Source: Candidatus Moraniibacteriota bacterium | GTDB taxonomy: Bacteria; Patescibacteriota; Minisyncoccia; Moranbacterales; UBA2206 | Direction of reading: 5' to 3' | Length of the DNA stretch: 41,009 nucleotides | Assembly (NCBI GenBank): GCA_026396205.1 | Contig: JAPLXF010000066.1 | Coordinates: forward strand, 1 to 41,009 | Shown: one piece after another, positions 34,703 through 41,009 of the stretch | Position numbering within the stretch: position 1 is the first letter of the stretch | Layout: every line of letters starts with the position of its first letter | Position numbers and translations under genes: made by a program | Notes under the pieces: model-generated | The model's input: only the letters and a program-made list of their open reading frames with translations | Database searches by the model: none | Told to the model about the DNA's origin: nothing

Positions 34703-35896
34703 TTATTTGGTAATCTTGGTAACCACTCCGGCTCCGACTGTACGTCCGCCTTCTCGAATGGCAAAGCGCATGCCTTCTTCCATGGCTACCGGAGCAATTA
34801 GTTTGATGTTGAGGTTAACAGTGTCTCCCGGCATTACCATTTCCGTTCCTTCCGGCAAAATCACTTCGCCGGTAACATCCGTGGTTCGAACGTAAAATTG
34901 AGGCTTGTAACCTTTAAAAAATGGAGTGTGCCGTCCGCCTTCTTCTTTGGTCAAAATATAAACTTCGCCTTCAAATTCAGTGTGCGGAGTAATAGTTCCC
35001 GGCTTGGCCAAAACTTGTCCGCGCTCGACATCTTCTTTCTTGGTTCCGCGCAATAGCACTCCGGCATTGTCTCCGGCCTGGCCTTTGTCCAAAGTTTTAT
35101 TGAACATTTCGATTCCAGTGACGGTTGTTTTGCTGGTCGGGCGGATGCCGACGATTTCCACTTCCTCGTTGACATTAACGATTCCGCGTTCAATTCTACC
35201 GGTTACGACTGTGCCGCGGCCTTCAATGGAAAAAATATCTTCAATCGGCATTAAAAACGGCTTATCGGTTTCGCGGACCGGTTCCGGAATTTTGGTATCC
35301 AAAGCGTTAAGCAGATCCCAGATTGGCTTAGCTGCTTCATCTTCAGCTGTTTTGGCTTCCAGTGCTTTAAGAGCACTGCCGCGGATAATCGCCGCGTTTT
35401 CTCCGTCAAATTGATACTTAGTTAAAAGTTCCCTGACTTCCGCTTCCACCAAATCAATCAGTTCCGGATCATCTACCATATCAACTTTATTAAGGAAGAC
35501 TACAATCTGCGGCACGCCGACTTGATAAGCTAAAAGAATGTGCTCGCGGGTTTGCGGCATTGGGCCGTCAGTGGCCGCCACGACTAAAATGGCGCCGTCC
35601 ATTTGAGCGGCTCCTGTAATCATATTTTTTATGTAGTCGGCGTGTCCCGGGCAGTCAACATGCGCGTAGTGGCGTTTTTCCGATTCATACTCGCAGTGAG
35701 CGGTCGCGATAGTAATGCCGCGCTCGCGTTCCTCCGGAGCTTTATCGATTTCGTCCACGCCTTTGGGTTTGGCCCAACCTTTAAAACTCAGCACATGCAG
35801 AATCGCCGCGGTTAAAGTTGTTTTACCGTGGTCTACATGACCGATAGTGCCCACATTAACATGGGGTTTGGTTCTTTGGAATTGTTCGGCAGCCAT
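34703..35896 (-). CDS. tuf: Elongation factor Tu
   Basis: The 397-residue product has the GTPase motifs GHVDHGKTTL (G1), RGITIATAH (G2), DCPGHADYIKNM (G3), NKVD (G4) and GSALKAL (G5). Domains 2 and 3 show GRGTVVTGRIERGIVNV and GRHTPFFKGYKPQFYVRTTD. EF-Tu brings aminoacyl-tRNA to the ribosome. It precedes rpsJ in transcription, as in many bacteria. fusA lies further upstream but is separated by several accessory genes. Confidence 0.98.
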   Translation of the reverse strand: MAAEQFQRTKPHVNVGTIGHVDHGKTTLTAAILHVLSFKGWAKPKGVDEIDKAPEERERGITIATAHCEYESEKRHYAHVDCPGHADYIKNMITGAAQMDGAILVVAATDGPMPQTREHILLAYQVGVPQIVVFLNKVDMVDDPELIDLVEAEVRELLTKYQFDGENAAIIRGSALKALEAKTAEDEAAKPIWDLLNALDTKIPEPVRETDKPFLMPIEDIFSIEGRGTVVTGRIERGIVNVNEEVEIVGIRPTSKTTVTGIEMFNKTLDKGQAGDNAGVLLRGTKKEDVERGQVLAKPGTITPHTEFEGEVYILTKEEGGRHTPFFKGYKPQFYVRTTDVTGEVILPEGTEMVMPGDTVNLNIKLIAPVAMEEGMRFAIREGGRTVGAGVVTKITK

Positions 35897-36043
35897 ATTT
35901 TTTTGTTTGCGCCGCGTTGTGTTGTTTAGAAATAAAACACATTCGCAAGCGAATTACGAATTTTAAAATTATTGAATTAACTCTACAAAACTTATCTTAA
36001 TACAAATCGGTTTTTTTGGCAAGGGCTAATTTTACAACTAGGC
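35897..36043. other. tuf upstream spacer
   Basis: 147 nt containing a small hairpin ATTCGC/GCGAAT and runs of A and T. No convincing promoter boxes with correct spacing were found, although tuf transcription very probably starts here. Confidence 0.4.
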
Positions 36044-36331
36044 CTAAACTTCGGTTTTTTCGTATCTGACTTCATCCGATTCAATTTCCTGCTTGGCCAT
36101 TTCGCCGAGATCCATCTCGGAGATTTTTTCCTCTTCCTGAACCACTTTCCATGCCGCGATATCGTTGTTTATTCTATCAACCAGCTCTTGCTTTGTCAAG
36201 CCTCCGATGGCTTCCTGGCGCAGTTTCTTGAATTCGCGCAGGGTCATGAGGATATAATACTGGTTTTCCTCCTTAAGAATCGCCCGCCCACCAATGAGCT
36301 CCAGTGCTTCTTTGAGTTTCTTGTCAATCAT
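36044..36331 (-). CDS. Small hypothetical protein
   Basis: From the ATG at 36331 the product has 95 residues, MIDKKLKEALELIGGRAILK through YYILMTLREFKKLRQEAIGG and then an acidic tail. A start 54 nt upstream is possible but adds residues encoded over the previous spacer. The sequence is helical and charged, with no membrane segment. It vaguely resembles Phd/antitoxin-like or DNA-binding accessory proteins, but I do not recognise it and no toxin-like partner is adjacent. It follows the transglutaminase-like gene. Confidence 0.5.
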   Translation of the reverse strand: MIDKKLKEALELIGGRAILKEENQYYILMTLREFKKLRQEAIGGLTKQELVDRINNDIAAWKVVQEEEKISEMDLGEMAKQEIESDEVRYEKTEV

Positions 36332-36392
36332 AAATTTTGCATTATTTAGACTTCTATAATAACCTGGTTGGCATTTTCTTGTCAATAATAAA

Positions 36393-37583
36393 TTAGAAAC
36401 TTTTAATCAGCAGGTTGTAGCGATCCACTTTTTTGTTGTATTCATTGACATCGGCATTATAGGCGGAAATGTTTGCCTGATAAACTTTTACCATTTTATT
36501 ATATTCCGGAACCAGTTTGTTGTAAGCATTAATGGCTTCGTCTTTTTTCAGTTTTTCCATTTTTTTAGCCGCATCATCAATTTCTTTTTTTTGTGCGTTG
36601 ATTTGCGCTTGGGAAGCTACAAGGTTTTGGCTCAAAGAATTTACTTCCTGCTTGAGCGTATCAATTTCCTTGGCAATCTGGACGCTGGTTTTTATGCCTT
36701 CGTAAGTTTTCCCTGAAGTTTTCAGAAAAATTTGCGCCGTTCCCAATTTGGATACATCAAATTTATTCACTTGATTATCCTCGAAGTGGCTGAAAGCTTG
36801 CGGCGTGACCGCGTTTCTTTTAGCCGGATCGATGTCGGGAATAACTCCGATGCGAAAGCCCGGGGAAGTCGTTTCCGCGTAGCAATAGCCGGACTCGTAG
36901 CTGGAATATTTTTCCGGGCATTGGATGCCGACCGCCATATGTTTTTCCGCGTCATAGGTAAAAAGCGCAGTGCCGTAGCCTAATTCTTGTAAAAGCGCCA
37001 CGGTCAAAAAACTCTTGTCATTGCAAACTCCTTTTTTCTCGAAAAGGACTTCGTAGGAATAGCTGGCCGGCGCTCCGGCTTTATCCGAAAGTATTTGCGC
37101 GGCCTTGATATCGTCGTAACTGATATTTTGGACGAAAGACAAAGTTAATTCAACCAGTTGGTCGTCGCTCATTTTTTTCTGGGAGGCGATTTTTTTGAGT
37201 TCCCCGGCTAGTTCCGTGATGGATTTATCCGACGGATTTTTTCTGAAAAACATTTGGTAAAAATCCGTCTCCCAGTTGGCCGGCAATTCGCCTTCATAAA
37301 CAAAAGACTTGGGAGCGTTTTTATAAAAATTATAGAGGGACTGGTAGAGCGTCAGTGAAACTTCATAGGCTGCGCCGTTGTATTTCCATTGGTAAGTCAT
37401 TTTCGCCGGTCCAGCCAGTTCCACTGCCTTCCATTCAGCTTCTTTTTTATTTTGCTGGACCAGCGGGTTCTGCAGAAAAGAAAAATTTTTATTTCCCAAA
37501 TATCGGTCCCGAACCCACAGAGCCAAAATTGCCAAAACGGCAATTAGAAGCAGATTGAAGATAATTTTCAGCAAAGTTTTCAT
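36393..37583 (-). CDS. Membrane-anchored transglutaminase-like protein with coiled-coil tail
   Basis: The 396-residue product starts with a membrane anchor (LLKIIFNLLLIAVLAILALW). The middle domain has FEKKGVCNDKSFLTVALLQE with the presumed catalytic cysteine (about residue 187). YDAEKHMAVGIQCP follows with a histidine, and acidic residues downstream complete a transglutaminase-like Cys-His-Asp arrangement. The C-terminal 110 or so residues (IAKEIDTLKQEVNSLSQNLV through KKMEKLKKDEAINAY) are a coiled coil ending in Asn/Tyr-rich heptads. It is predicted to be extracellular. A cell-surface cysteine protease or crosslinker is plausible, and the function is inferred. Confidence 0.65.
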   Translation of the reverse strand: MKTLLKIIFNLLLIAVLAILALWVRDRYLGNKNFSFLQNPLVQQNKKEAEWKAVELAGPAKMTYQWKYNGAAYEVSLTLYQSLYNFYKNAPKSFVYEGELPANWETDFYQMFFRKNPSDKSITELAGELKKIASQKKMSDDQLVELTLSFVQNISYDDIKAAQILSDKAGAPASYSYEVLFEKKGVCNDKSFLTVALLQELGYGTALFTYDAEKHMAVGIQCPEKYSSYESGYCYAETTSPGFRIGVIPDIDPAKRNAVTPQAFSHFEDNQVNKFDVSKLGTAQIFLKTSGKTYEGIKTSVQIAKEIDTLKQEVNSLSQNLVASQAQINAQKKEIDDAAKKMEKLKKDEAINAYNKLVPEYNKMVKVYQANISAYNADVNEYNKKVDRYNLLIKSF

Positions 37584-37645
37584 AATCTAATTATACCATT
37601 AAAAAAACTATCGGATAATGCCAATGGATTTTTTACAACTAAAAA

Positions 37646-37673
37646 GGCGGTGAAAATCACAGTTTTCACCGCC
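37646..37673 (-). terminator. Intrinsic terminator
   Basis: On the minus strand GGCGGTGAAAA (37673-37663) and TTTTCACCGCC (37656-37646) form an 11-bp perfect stem with a 6-nt loop, followed by five T residues. It closes the short gene at 37701. Confidence 0.88.
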
Positions 37674-37700
37674 CGTTTTAAATACTTAGAACTAGCATCA

Positions 37701-37988
37701 TTATCCTTTTAAAATCCTCACAGCTTTATGCAGATATTTTTCTGCTTCAGCTACATCCAGATGATCGCCTTCGTTCCGCAGCGCTCCTTGCGCATCAATA
37801 GATATGCTGGGAAATTTTTCCACGATTGGCTTGATACTCGGTAGCTTTTTAACTGACAAGCCCCCGGCAATTACAAACTGCAATTCCGGATGCTGCCGCC
37901 GGCAAAGTCCCGCTTGGGCTATTCCCAAAAGTATATTGGAGATAAAGATCGGATCAAGAGCCTTATTTGTTAAAAGACAAGTTATCAA
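37701..37988 (-). CDS. Short hypothetical protein, possibly a TIM-barrel fragment
   Basis: The 95-residue frame has PELQFVIAGGLSVKKLPSIK and FPSISIDAQGALRNEGDHLD. The AGGL and IDAQGALR features recall the phosphate-binding end of a TIM barrel (phosphoribosylanthranilate isomerase-like), but the rest of such a domain is absent. A TTGACA-N17-TATTCT promoter overlaps its ATG, which would put the transcription start inside the frame. The true start is therefore uncertain and the gene may be a remnant. The strong terminator after it shows the unit is transcribed. Confidence 0.45.
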   Translation of the reverse strand: MITCLLTNKALDPIFISNILLGIAQAGLCRRQHPELQFVIAGGLSVKKLPSIKPIVEKFPSISIDAQGALRNEGDHLDVAEAEKYLHKAVRILKG

Positions 37989-38017
37989 AGAATAGCTTGA
38001 AAAGCCTATTGTGTCAA
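37989..38017 (-). promoter_or_regulatory. Predicted sigma-70 promoter
   Basis: On the minus strand TTGACA (38017-38012), 17 nt, TATTCT (37994-37989). It is directly at the 5' end of the 37701-37988 frame. Confidence 0.55.
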
Positions 38018-38073
38018 TAATACTATACTTTGGATTTAATATTTCGCAAAGTAAAATGTACTAATAAAATTAT

Positions 38074-38685
38074 TTATATTTTTCGAATTTTATCCATACG
38101 AAAAGAATAGCTTTTTTTGTTAGAGGGAGCTTTGATATATGTATCATCAAACCAGTAATTATATATTTTTCTAGGTGATTTATCTTGATAGTAGTAAAAT
38201 TTTATCGGCTGACCGAGTGATTTTTGTTTTTTAAGATAACCCTTTATTATTTCTAAATCAACCTCTCTTTTAAATTCAGCTATTTGTTTATCTGTTATAG
38301 CTAGTATTCTCTTATTTGGCTCATGAGTATGTTGTTTTTTAATTTTATTATTTTTGATTTTGTGAAATAAGTTTGCCTTAAAATTATTTTCTTTTTTAGT
38401 TACTTGTTTATTTGTTAAATTTTTTTTATTATTTTTTTCTTGTAAGAATGAATAAATATAAATGTCAGAACCTATGCTAAATACAAAACTAAGAAACAAC
38501 ACGAAGTCTCTTGGACCAGTATCAACACCGCCATGGTGGGAACACGCTCCCTGACGACCAATTGATAACGAATGCCATCCATCCTTACAACGAATGGGTC
38601 CTGCTATATCATTTCCTACAAAAATCGTTGTAAAAAATACAATGATTCCAAATATAAACGGCGTTAATTTTTTTATATTCTTCAT
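38074..38685 (-). CDS. Membrane protein with DUF3761-like and WYL-like segments
   Basis: From the ATG at 38685 the product has about 203 residues. A first hydrophobic segment (FIFGIIVFFTTIFVG) is followed by CKDGWHSLSIGRQGACSHHG, close to the C.DG..S.S..R.G.CS.HGGV pattern of DUF3761 proteins. A second hydrophobic stretch (DFVLFLSFVFSIGSDIYIYS) leads to a basic linker. The C-terminus (PIKFYYYQDKSPRKIY, then KSYSFRMDKIRKI) resembles a WYL-type ligand-binding segment. The combination is unusual. A perfect palindrome lies 126 nt upstream, so expression may be under the nearby ArsR-like regulator. Confidence 0.55.
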   Translation of the reverse strand: MKNIKKLTPFIFGIIVFFTTIFVGNDIAGPIRCKDGWHSLSIGRQGACSHHGGVDTGPRDFVLFLSFVFSIGSDIYIYSFLQEKNNKKNLTNKQVTKKENNFKANLFHKIKNNKIKKQHTHEPNKRILAITDKQIAEFKREVDLEIIKGYLKKQKSLGQPIKFYYYQDKSPRKIYNYWFDDTYIKAPSNKKSYSFRMDKIRKI

Positions 38686-38810
38686 AAGTAAAATATCAAA
38701 AAACACAATTATGACCTTAGTTTTGCGTTTTTTAAAAACTAGTTCTTCATATTTTTACAAAATAAACCTCCCAAAAAAATACTTCTTTAAAAAACTTTAA
38801 AAAAACCACT

Positions 38811-38852
38811 AGACACTATTCTGGTATTCTTGAGAATACCAGAATAGTGTCT
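38811..38852. promoter_or_regulatory. Long palindrome, probable operator (and possible terminator)
   Basis: Two perfect 20-nt arms (38811-38830 and 38833-38852) with a 2-nt centre. The core TATTCTGGTATTCT...AGAATACCAGAATA equals the palindrome at 39249-39278. On the minus strand seven T residues begin 5 nt after it, so it may also end the regulator transcript. Confidence 0.75.
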
Positions 38853-38886
38853 GAGATAAATTCTAAACTACGTTGAGTACCGGGAA

Positions 38887-39195
38887 TTATGAATATGAAA
38901 ATGATTTCAGGAATTTCATGAATTTTTTTCCATAGGGAGTCAGTTCATGGGCCACTGTTTGGCTCCGGTAATGTTTTTTAATTAAACCCGCTTGGGTCAG
39001 CCGCCGGGCGTGTTCCGACAAAGTTTTCAGATTTCCGCCCAGCTTTTCGGCAATATCATCCATGCCGATGCCTTTATTGTCGGCTACCAAAAAAAGTATT
39101 TCAATCCGCCAATGGTTGGCAACACCTTTGAGATGCCTCTCCATCTGCCTGGATGTTTTTTGTTTTTTTTCAACTTTTCTTTTTTTCGCTAACAT
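38887..39195 (-). CDS. ArsR-like winged-helix transcriptional regulator
   Basis: The 102-residue product has a basic start (MLAKKRKVEKKQKTSRQ), then LKGVANHWRIEILFLVADNK and GIGMDDIAEKLGGNLKTLSE. HARRLTQAGLIKKHYRSQTV carries the recognition helix and wing. It ends TPYGKKFMKFLKSF. No metal-binding cysteine pair is seen, so the signal is unknown. Identical palindromic sites overlap its own promoter (39249-39278) and lie downstream toward the next gene (38811-38852), which points to autoregulation plus control of that gene. Confidence 0.8.
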   Translation of the reverse strand: MLAKKRKVEKKQKTSRQMERHLKGVANHWRIEILFLVADNKGIGMDDIAEKLGGNLKTLSEHARRLTQAGLIKKHYRSQTVAHELTPYGKKFMKFLKSFSYS

Positions 39196-39236
39196 ATATT
39201 TTTATTTTAAAATTTATTTTCTTTATCCCTGCTACA

Positions 39237-39278
39237 ATTATAACACATTATTCTGGTATTCTTAAGAATACCAGAATA
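39237..39278 (-). promoter_or_regulatory. Regulator promoter overlapped by a 30-bp palindromic operator
   Basis: A perfect palindrome, 39249-39263 against 39264-39278, with core GGTATTCTTAAGAATACC. On the minus strand a perfect TATAAT (39242-39237) is 17 nt from TTAAGA (39265-39260), the centre of the palindrome. Binding there would block the -35 region. Confidence 0.75.
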
Positions 39279-39352
39279 CACCTGTGGTTTAATGATGTTT
39301 AAAAAATTAAATTTAAAAAAACCGTCTCTAAAATAAGTTGGATTTTTTTGTC

Positions 39353-39387
39353 AAAAAAAGGCCTGTTCTGATGTTGCTAGAACAGGC
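39353..39387 (-). terminator. Intrinsic terminator
   Basis: On the minus strand GCCTGTTCT (39387-39379) pairs with AGAACAGGC (39369-39361), followed by seven T residues (39359-39353). It ends the gene at 39419. Confidence 0.88.
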
Positions 39388-39418
39388 TCTTATTTAGGCA
39401 CCGAAAAACCTATTTAAT

Positions 39419-39889
39419 TTATCTTGATTCGCTCTGCAAATGCCAAACATAGGCATGATCCATTCCGTATCTTTGGAAAATAATACCTTTTTCATTTAGA
39501 TAATGTTCAAGAGCGTCCGCCAGTAAATAATTTTTTTTAACATACTCTGGCCCAAAAAATACAGGCGGAAAGCCTTTCTTGTATGTTTTATCAATCCAAT
39601 GATACGAATGAAAAACGATGCCATTCTCGACAGGCGGAAGATGGAATGAATAAAGCTCCTGAATATCAACATCTTCTGTATTAATATGAATAGGACCGAT
39701 CCATCCCGTTGAAATTGCCAAATCCCCAGGGCAAAAATACGTTTCCTTTTTAAAAAATTCCTTTAGAAGTTCAAGAATGAAACACTTATATTCAGATCTT
39801 TCAAGTTTAGAGGGTAAATTAAATTTTGTAACAGGTTCCCAAGGTTTTAGACTTTCCATCGTTCTTTCTGGCAAATTTGGTACTTGCAT
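39419..39889 (-). CDS. Hypothetical protein, cytoplasmic
   Basis: The 156-residue product (MQVPNLPERTMESLKPWEPV; later IHINTEDVDIQELYSFHLPP and FHSYHWIDKTYKKGFPPVFF) is rich in aromatic residues and histidine, with no signal or membrane segment. I do not recognise the family. It has a strong ribosome site (AGGAGG, 6 nt before ATG) and its own terminator, so it is expressed as a single-gene unit. Confidence 0.65.
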   Translation of the reverse strand: MQVPNLPERTMESLKPWEPVTKFNLPSKLERSEYKCFILELLKEFFKKETYFCPGDLAISTGWIGPIHINTEDVDIQELYSFHLPPVENGIVFHSYHWIDKTYKKGFPPVFFGPEYVKKNYLLADALEHYLNEKGIIFQRYGMDHAYVWHLQSESR

Positions 39890-39967
39890 AAGAGCCTCCT
39901 ATTTAAGGTTATATTCAATTTTTCGCGAACTAAACAATTAAAACTAGCATTGATAATTGTTTTTGTC

Positions 39968-40001
39968 AAACAAAAAACCAGCTTTGTGATAAACTGGCTT
40001 T
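39968..40001 (-). terminator. Possible terminator hairpin
   Basis: On the minus strand AAGCCAGTTT pairs with AAAGCTGGTTT (one bulged G) and runs into T residues. It lies 27 nt after the clearer terminator at 40022-40050 and may be a back-up. Confidence 0.5.
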
Positions 40002-40021
40002 TTAAAAAAATTCTTACCTAG

Positions 40022-40050
40022 AAAAAACGCCTTATTTAAAAAATAAGGCG
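40022..40050 (-). terminator. Intrinsic terminator
   Basis: On the minus strand CGCCTTATTT (40050-40041) pairs perfectly with AAATAAGGCG (40037-40028), with a 3-nt loop and six T residues (40027-40022). It closes the gene pair at 40087-40447. Confidence 0.9.
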
Positions 40051-40086
40051 CTGGATAGATAATAGATATCCAATTTAATCTTCCAG

Positions 40087-40311
40087 TTATCTCCCGGGAA
40101 CAAATCCGAATTCCAATCCCTTGATTAATTCTTCGCGGGAAATTTCAAAAGGAAATTCCAGTGTCAGCTCATCGCCTACTTGAAAATCGGAAGAAAAAAT
40201 GATGTCCCTGGCTATATTATTTGGATAGATTTTTTCTAATCCGAAAAAAACAAGCGCAGGCAGCATGGGTTCCGTATTCATTAATTCTAGCTTGTGCAAG
40301 AATTTCCTCAC
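40087..40311 (-). CDS. Hypothetical protein, possible continuation of the upstream gene after a frameshift
   Basis: The 74-residue frame starts GTG at 40311, with an ATG at 40281. It has PMLPALVFFGLEKIYPNNIA and LTLEFPFEISREELIKGLEF. It overlaps the upstream frame by 95 nt in a +1 relation. Its residue composition looks like real protein from the start, whereas the tail of the upstream frame over the same DNA does not. One gene split by an indel, or by programmed slippage at AAAAAGAGGTGAGG, is likely. Family unknown. Confidence 0.5.
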   Translation of the reverse strand: MRKFLHKLELMNTEPMLPALVFFGLEKIYPNNIARDIIFSSDFQVGDELTLEFPFEISREELIKGLEFGFVPGR

Positions 40312-40447
40312 CTCTTTTTATCATCAAGGAACCCTTTAAATCCCCAAAAGAAAGCAACTCCGCGTGAATTTTTTCAAAAAATAAATCTTCAAATTGAAAA
40401 AAATTACTACCCTCATTAAGAACTACGAGCATATTTATTTTTTTCAT
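40217..40447 (-). CDS. Hypothetical protein, N-terminal part of a possibly frameshifted gene
   Basis: The 76-residue frame starts MKKINMLVVLNEGSNFFQFE and has DLFFEKIHAELLSFGDLKGS with LMIKRGEE. The ribosome site AGGAGG is 7 nt before the ATG, so it is surely translated. The end (NEYGTHAACACFFRIRKNLS) looks like out-of-frame text. Joining it to the 40087-40311 frame near residue 45 gives a protein of about 120 residues. I do not recognise the family. Confidence 0.5.
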   Translation of the reverse strand: MKKINMLVVLNEGSNFFQFEDLFFEKIHAELLSFGDLKGSLMIKRGEEILAQARINEYGTHAACACFFRIRKNLSK

Positions 40448-40471
40448 GAACTATCCTCCTTATATTGTATT

Positions 40472-41009
40472 TTATTTTTTCTCTCCGCTAATAATCGCTT
40501 CAGCCACATTTTTGGGAACTTCTTCATAATGTCCGAATTCCATCGTATAGCTGGCGCGGCCCTGGGTCATGGAACGCAGCTGCGTGGCGTAGCCGAACAT
40601 GGAAGCCAATGGCACTTCGGCGTCAATTACTTTGACGCGCGCGTTGCCTTCTCCGCGGTCGCCCATTTCTTTTATAATTCCTCTCTTGGAATTCAAATCG
40701 CCGACTACATCACCCATAAAATTTTCCGAAGTAATCACCTGCACTTTCATAATCGGCTCCAGAATAATCGGGTTGGCGCGGCGGCAGGCTTCTTTAAAAC
40801 CCATGGAACCGGCAATCTTGAAAGCGGCTTCGGATGAATCCACATCATGGTAAGAGCCATCATAAACCGTGGCCTTAACATCCACCATCGGATAGCCCGC
40901 CAGAACGCCGTTATCCAAAGATTCTTTGATTCCTTTTTCGATGGCGGGAATAAATTCTTGCGGGATAACTCCCCCTTTAATTTCGCTAATAAATTCAAAA
41001 CCTTTGCCC
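40472..41009 (-). CDS. fusA: Elongation factor G, C-terminal part (cut by window edge)
   Basis: The visible 178 codons read GKGFEFISEIKGGVIPQEFI, IPAIEKGIKESLDNGVLAGY, PMVDVKATVYDGSYHDVDSS and EAAFKIAGSMGFKEACRRAN, domain IV of EF-G. EPIMKVQVITSENFMGDVVG, DLNSKRGIIKEMGDRGEGNA and FGYATQLRSMTQGRASYTME in domain V follow. EF-G drives ribosomal translocation. The 5' part lies beyond the window. The next genes downstream are unknown proteins and not tuf, so the str operon is interrupted here. Confidence 0.96.
   Translation of the reverse strand, partial: GKGFEFISEIKGGVIPQEFIPAIEKGIKESLDNGVLAGYPMVDVKATVYDGSYHDVDSSEAAFKIAGSMGFKEACRRANPIILEPIMKVQVITSENFMGDVVGDLNSKRGIIKEMGDRGEGNARVKVIDAEVPLASMFGYATQLRSMTQGRASYTMEFGHYEEVPKNVAEAIISGEKK

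Noticed and set aside
1..41009. CRISPR array or cas genes
   Set aside because: No regularly spaced direct repeats and no Cas-like protein were found. The spacer repeats are palindromic words or complete elements, not repeat-spacer units.
1..41009. Alternative genetic code (TGA as glycine, as in Gracilibacteria)
   Set aside because: No TGA interrupts any conserved gene, and TGA makes sense as the stop of hydA and rplR.

Overview
The window looks like part of a Patescibacteria / Candidate Phyla Radiation genome, most likely Parcubacteria-like. The grounds are its AT-rich spacers, compact ribosomal operons on one strand, the absence of rpmD (L30) between rpsE and rplO, a zinc-ribbon S14, few recognisable Shine-Dalgarno sites before the ribosomal genes, and spacers filled with short-word and palindromic repeats. 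The standard code fits: TGA ends genes such as hydA, and no TGA interrupts a conserved gene. Almost everything is on the minus strand. The exceptions are two tRNAs, one IS1595-type transposase, one small membrane-anchored protein and the DGR accessory gene avd.

Layout from left to right. 1-2525: the start of glyA, then rplA, rplK, nusG and secE, read leftwards from a promoter that lies back-to-back with a tRNA-Ala promoter. 2658-3068: tRNA-Ala, tRNA-Ile and a decayed tRNA-Ile remnant invaded by palindromes. 3068-7160: murD, a D-aminoacylase-type amidohydrolase and gapA. 7175-15312: an accessory island built on a [NiFe]-hydrogenase cluster (hypC, a DMT transporter, a DUF6390-like protein, small subunit, GxxExxY protein, large subunit, hypA). 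It is interrupted by a diversity-generating retroelement (DGR) and followed by a RAYT-type transposase with its own REP hairpins. 15321-24505: fba, tpiA, a COG2426 membrane protein, an intact IS1595-family insertion, galT, a GIY-YIG protein, a glycosyltransferase, ruvX, map, adk and secY. 24508-34476: the merged spc and S10 ribosomal operons (L15 back to S10). 34703-41009: tuf, several accessory or unknown genes including an ArsR-like regulator with palindromic operators, and the 3' part of fusA.

Two systems stand out. The first is a DGR at 8288-10801: reverse transcriptase, an Avd-like four-helix protein, a template repeat (9581-9701) and a variable repeat (10007-10127) at the 3' end of a 228-residue target gene. 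All ten TR/VR differences fall on adenines of the template's coding strand, which is the signature of DGR mutagenesis. The avd gene is inverted relative to the rest, and both it and the RT gene lack a normal 5' end, so an inversion inside the cassette is likely.

The second is a roughly 160-nt element present six times, each copy ending exactly at or in the start codon of a minus-strand gene (glyA, rplK, hypA, hypC, rpsN, rplX). The copies keep three helices through compensatory changes, and in four copies an AUG lies in the last helix. This looks like a mobile structured leader or start-codon-occluding RNA, and I do not recognise it as a named family.

The remaining spacers contain further repeat families (an ATTCGGAT-type word before many ribosomal genes, GTTAAC-type twins, GTTCCGTGTTCC words, CCTGCCGGCAGG palindromes). 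Some of them encode the last residues and stop codons of neighbouring genes.
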